Shown one piece after another: positions 13,557-14,257 of a stretch of DNA of 14,257 nt. Source of the stretch: Candidatus Omnitrophota bacterium (lineage in GTDB: Bacteria > Omnitrophota > Gorgyraeia > Tantalellales > Tantalellaceae); NCBI GenBank assembly GCA_018814505.1, contig JAHIZQ010000025.1, positions 1 through 14,257 on the forward strand, written 5' to 3'. The stretch's first letter is position 1, and every line of letters begins with the position of its first letter. The notes beneath the pieces were generated by a model. It had not been told where the DNA came from and made no database searches. It was given only the letters and a program-made list of their open reading frames with translations. Made by a program: the position numbers and the translations under genes.

Positions 13557-14257
13557 TTACCCTTGTTTTATCAGAATACTTTTCTTAACAAATCGGGGAT
13601 CAATTAGTTTCCTCAGGCCTTCCCCTAAAAGATTAAAACTCAAAACCGTTAAAAGTATCGCCAATCCAGGAAAAACCGTAAGCCACCATGCAAAATCAAT
13701 ATAATTTTTTCCTGCTGTTAAAATGTTGCCCCAGCTCGCGATAGGAGGCTGAACGCCTAATCCGAGAAAGCTTAACGCGCTTTCAACAAGTATAGCAGTC
13801 CCAACACTAAGAGTCGTACTAACGTACACCGGACCCATAGCATTCGGAAGAATATGCCTAAATATTATGCGAAAATTGGAAACTTTCTGGACACGCGCTG
13901 AACACACAAAGTCTCTTTCTTTTAAGCTTAAAAATTCAGCTCTAACAAGCCGACAAAGTCCAGCCCAACTTGTCAACCCAATCACAATCATAACATTAAT
14001 TATACTCGGTCCTAAAAATGTTATAACCATCATTATTAAAAAAAATGTCGGGAGTGAGTACATAATTTCAACCAGTCTCATAATAAGCGCATCAACCCAG
14101 CCGCCAAAAAAACCGCTTACCCCCCCCAAACAAACACCAATTACTAGAGATATCCCGACAGCTATAAAACCTACACTTAAGGACACGCGAGCGCCATATG
14201 CCATGCGGCTGAAAACATCACGCCCCAGATTATCTGTTCCAAAAAAATGTTCTTGAG
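13557..14257 (-). CDS. OppC/DppC-like ABC transporter permease, 5' end outside the window
   Basis: The frame is open to the edge of the window. The upstream codons read QEHFFGTDNLGRDVFSR and continue into MAYGARVSLSVG, the strongly conserved GTD-LGRD-SR-YGARVSL segment of OppC-type permeases, so the ATG at 14204 is internal. At least five membrane segments follow. The cytoplasmic EAA loop (FVCSARVQKVSNFRIIFRHILPN), which docks to the ATPase, lies in the middle, and SALSFLGLGVQPPIASWG matches the family end-motif. The C-terminus is IDPRFVKKSILIKQG. It moves peptides, or a similar ligand, across the inner membrane together with a second permease and a binding protein expected upstream, beyond the window. 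Confidence 0.9.
   Translation of the reverse strand, partial: QEHFFGTDNLGRDVFSRMAYGARVSLSVGFIAVGISLVIGVCLGGVSGFFGGWVDALIMRLVEIMYSLPTFFLIMMVITFLGPSIINVMIVIGLTSWAGLCRLVRAEFLSLKERDFVCSARVQKVSNFRIIFRHILPNAMGPVYVSTTLSVGTAILVESALSFLGLGVQPPIASWGNILTAGKNYIDFAWWLTVFPGLAILLTVLSFNLLGEGLRKLIDPRFVKKSILIKQG

Noticed and set aside
13557..14204. Permease gene starting at ATG 14204
   Set aside because: The frame continues upstream through the conserved GTD-LGRD-SR motif to the window edge, so this ATG is internal.

Overview
The window is A+T-rich bacterial chromosome from a diderm (Gram-negative-type) bacterium. It encodes an outer-membrane beta-barrel protein with a C-terminal Phe, a lipoprotein with a clear lipobox and a secreted M48 peptidase. 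Good sigma70-like promoters and Shine-Dalgarno sites are common. The mixture (HTH-cupin regulator with a long HTH insertion, HEINNP-type multi-TM kinase, stand-alone receivers, M48-TPR protease) recalls uncultivated lineages such as Omnitrophota or Elusimicrobiota, but this placement is inference. No rRNA, CRISPR or intact transposon is present. All but one of the protein genes lie on the minus strand.

Layout from left to right. A MarC-family membrane protein (100-687, -) has its own promoter. A tRNA-Arg(CCU) (880-956, -) follows, also with a promoter. A 477-bp gene-free stretch then holds two copies of an 18-bp insertion-sequence-end-like repeat, a hairpin with a T-run and an imperfect inverted repeat. 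Next is an envelope group on the minus strand: an M48 metalloprotease with TPR-like C-terminus (3326-4804) and a lipoprotein (2456-3313) in one operon, with a beta-barrel outer-membrane protein (1434-2255) downstream. The protease promoter has a perfect palindrome in its spacer and another just after the predicted transcription start. A small two-gene operon follows (zinc ribbon plus an unknown 84-residue protein, 5027-5472, -). It diverges from an HTH-cupin regulator (5752-6336, +), and an operator-like palindrome overlaps the minus-strand -35 box.

The most interesting region is 6375-11637 (-). A PilZ domain fused to a radical SAM domain is encoded by a gene that overlaps, by ATGA, a large multi-TM/GAF histidine kinase. 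The kinase has an unusual coiled-coil insertion between its H and N boxes and a non-canonical G1 box. After a 361-bp leader come three CheY-like single-domain response regulators. None of these proteins has a DNA-binding or other classical output domain. I infer a signalling module in which c-di-GMP (through PilZ) and phosphorelay (through kinase and receivers) meet a radical SAM enzyme of unknown substrate.

The right end (11938-14257, -) is an oligopeptide/nickel-type ABC importer: a permease cut by the window edge, an OppD-like ATPase and an OppF-like ATPase. The OppF gene has a frameshift in a T5A7 homopolymer just after its start. The true start is at 12686, and the apparent downstream ATG at 12627 gives a protein lacking its first strand. 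The substrate-binding protein and second permease must lie upstream, outside the window.
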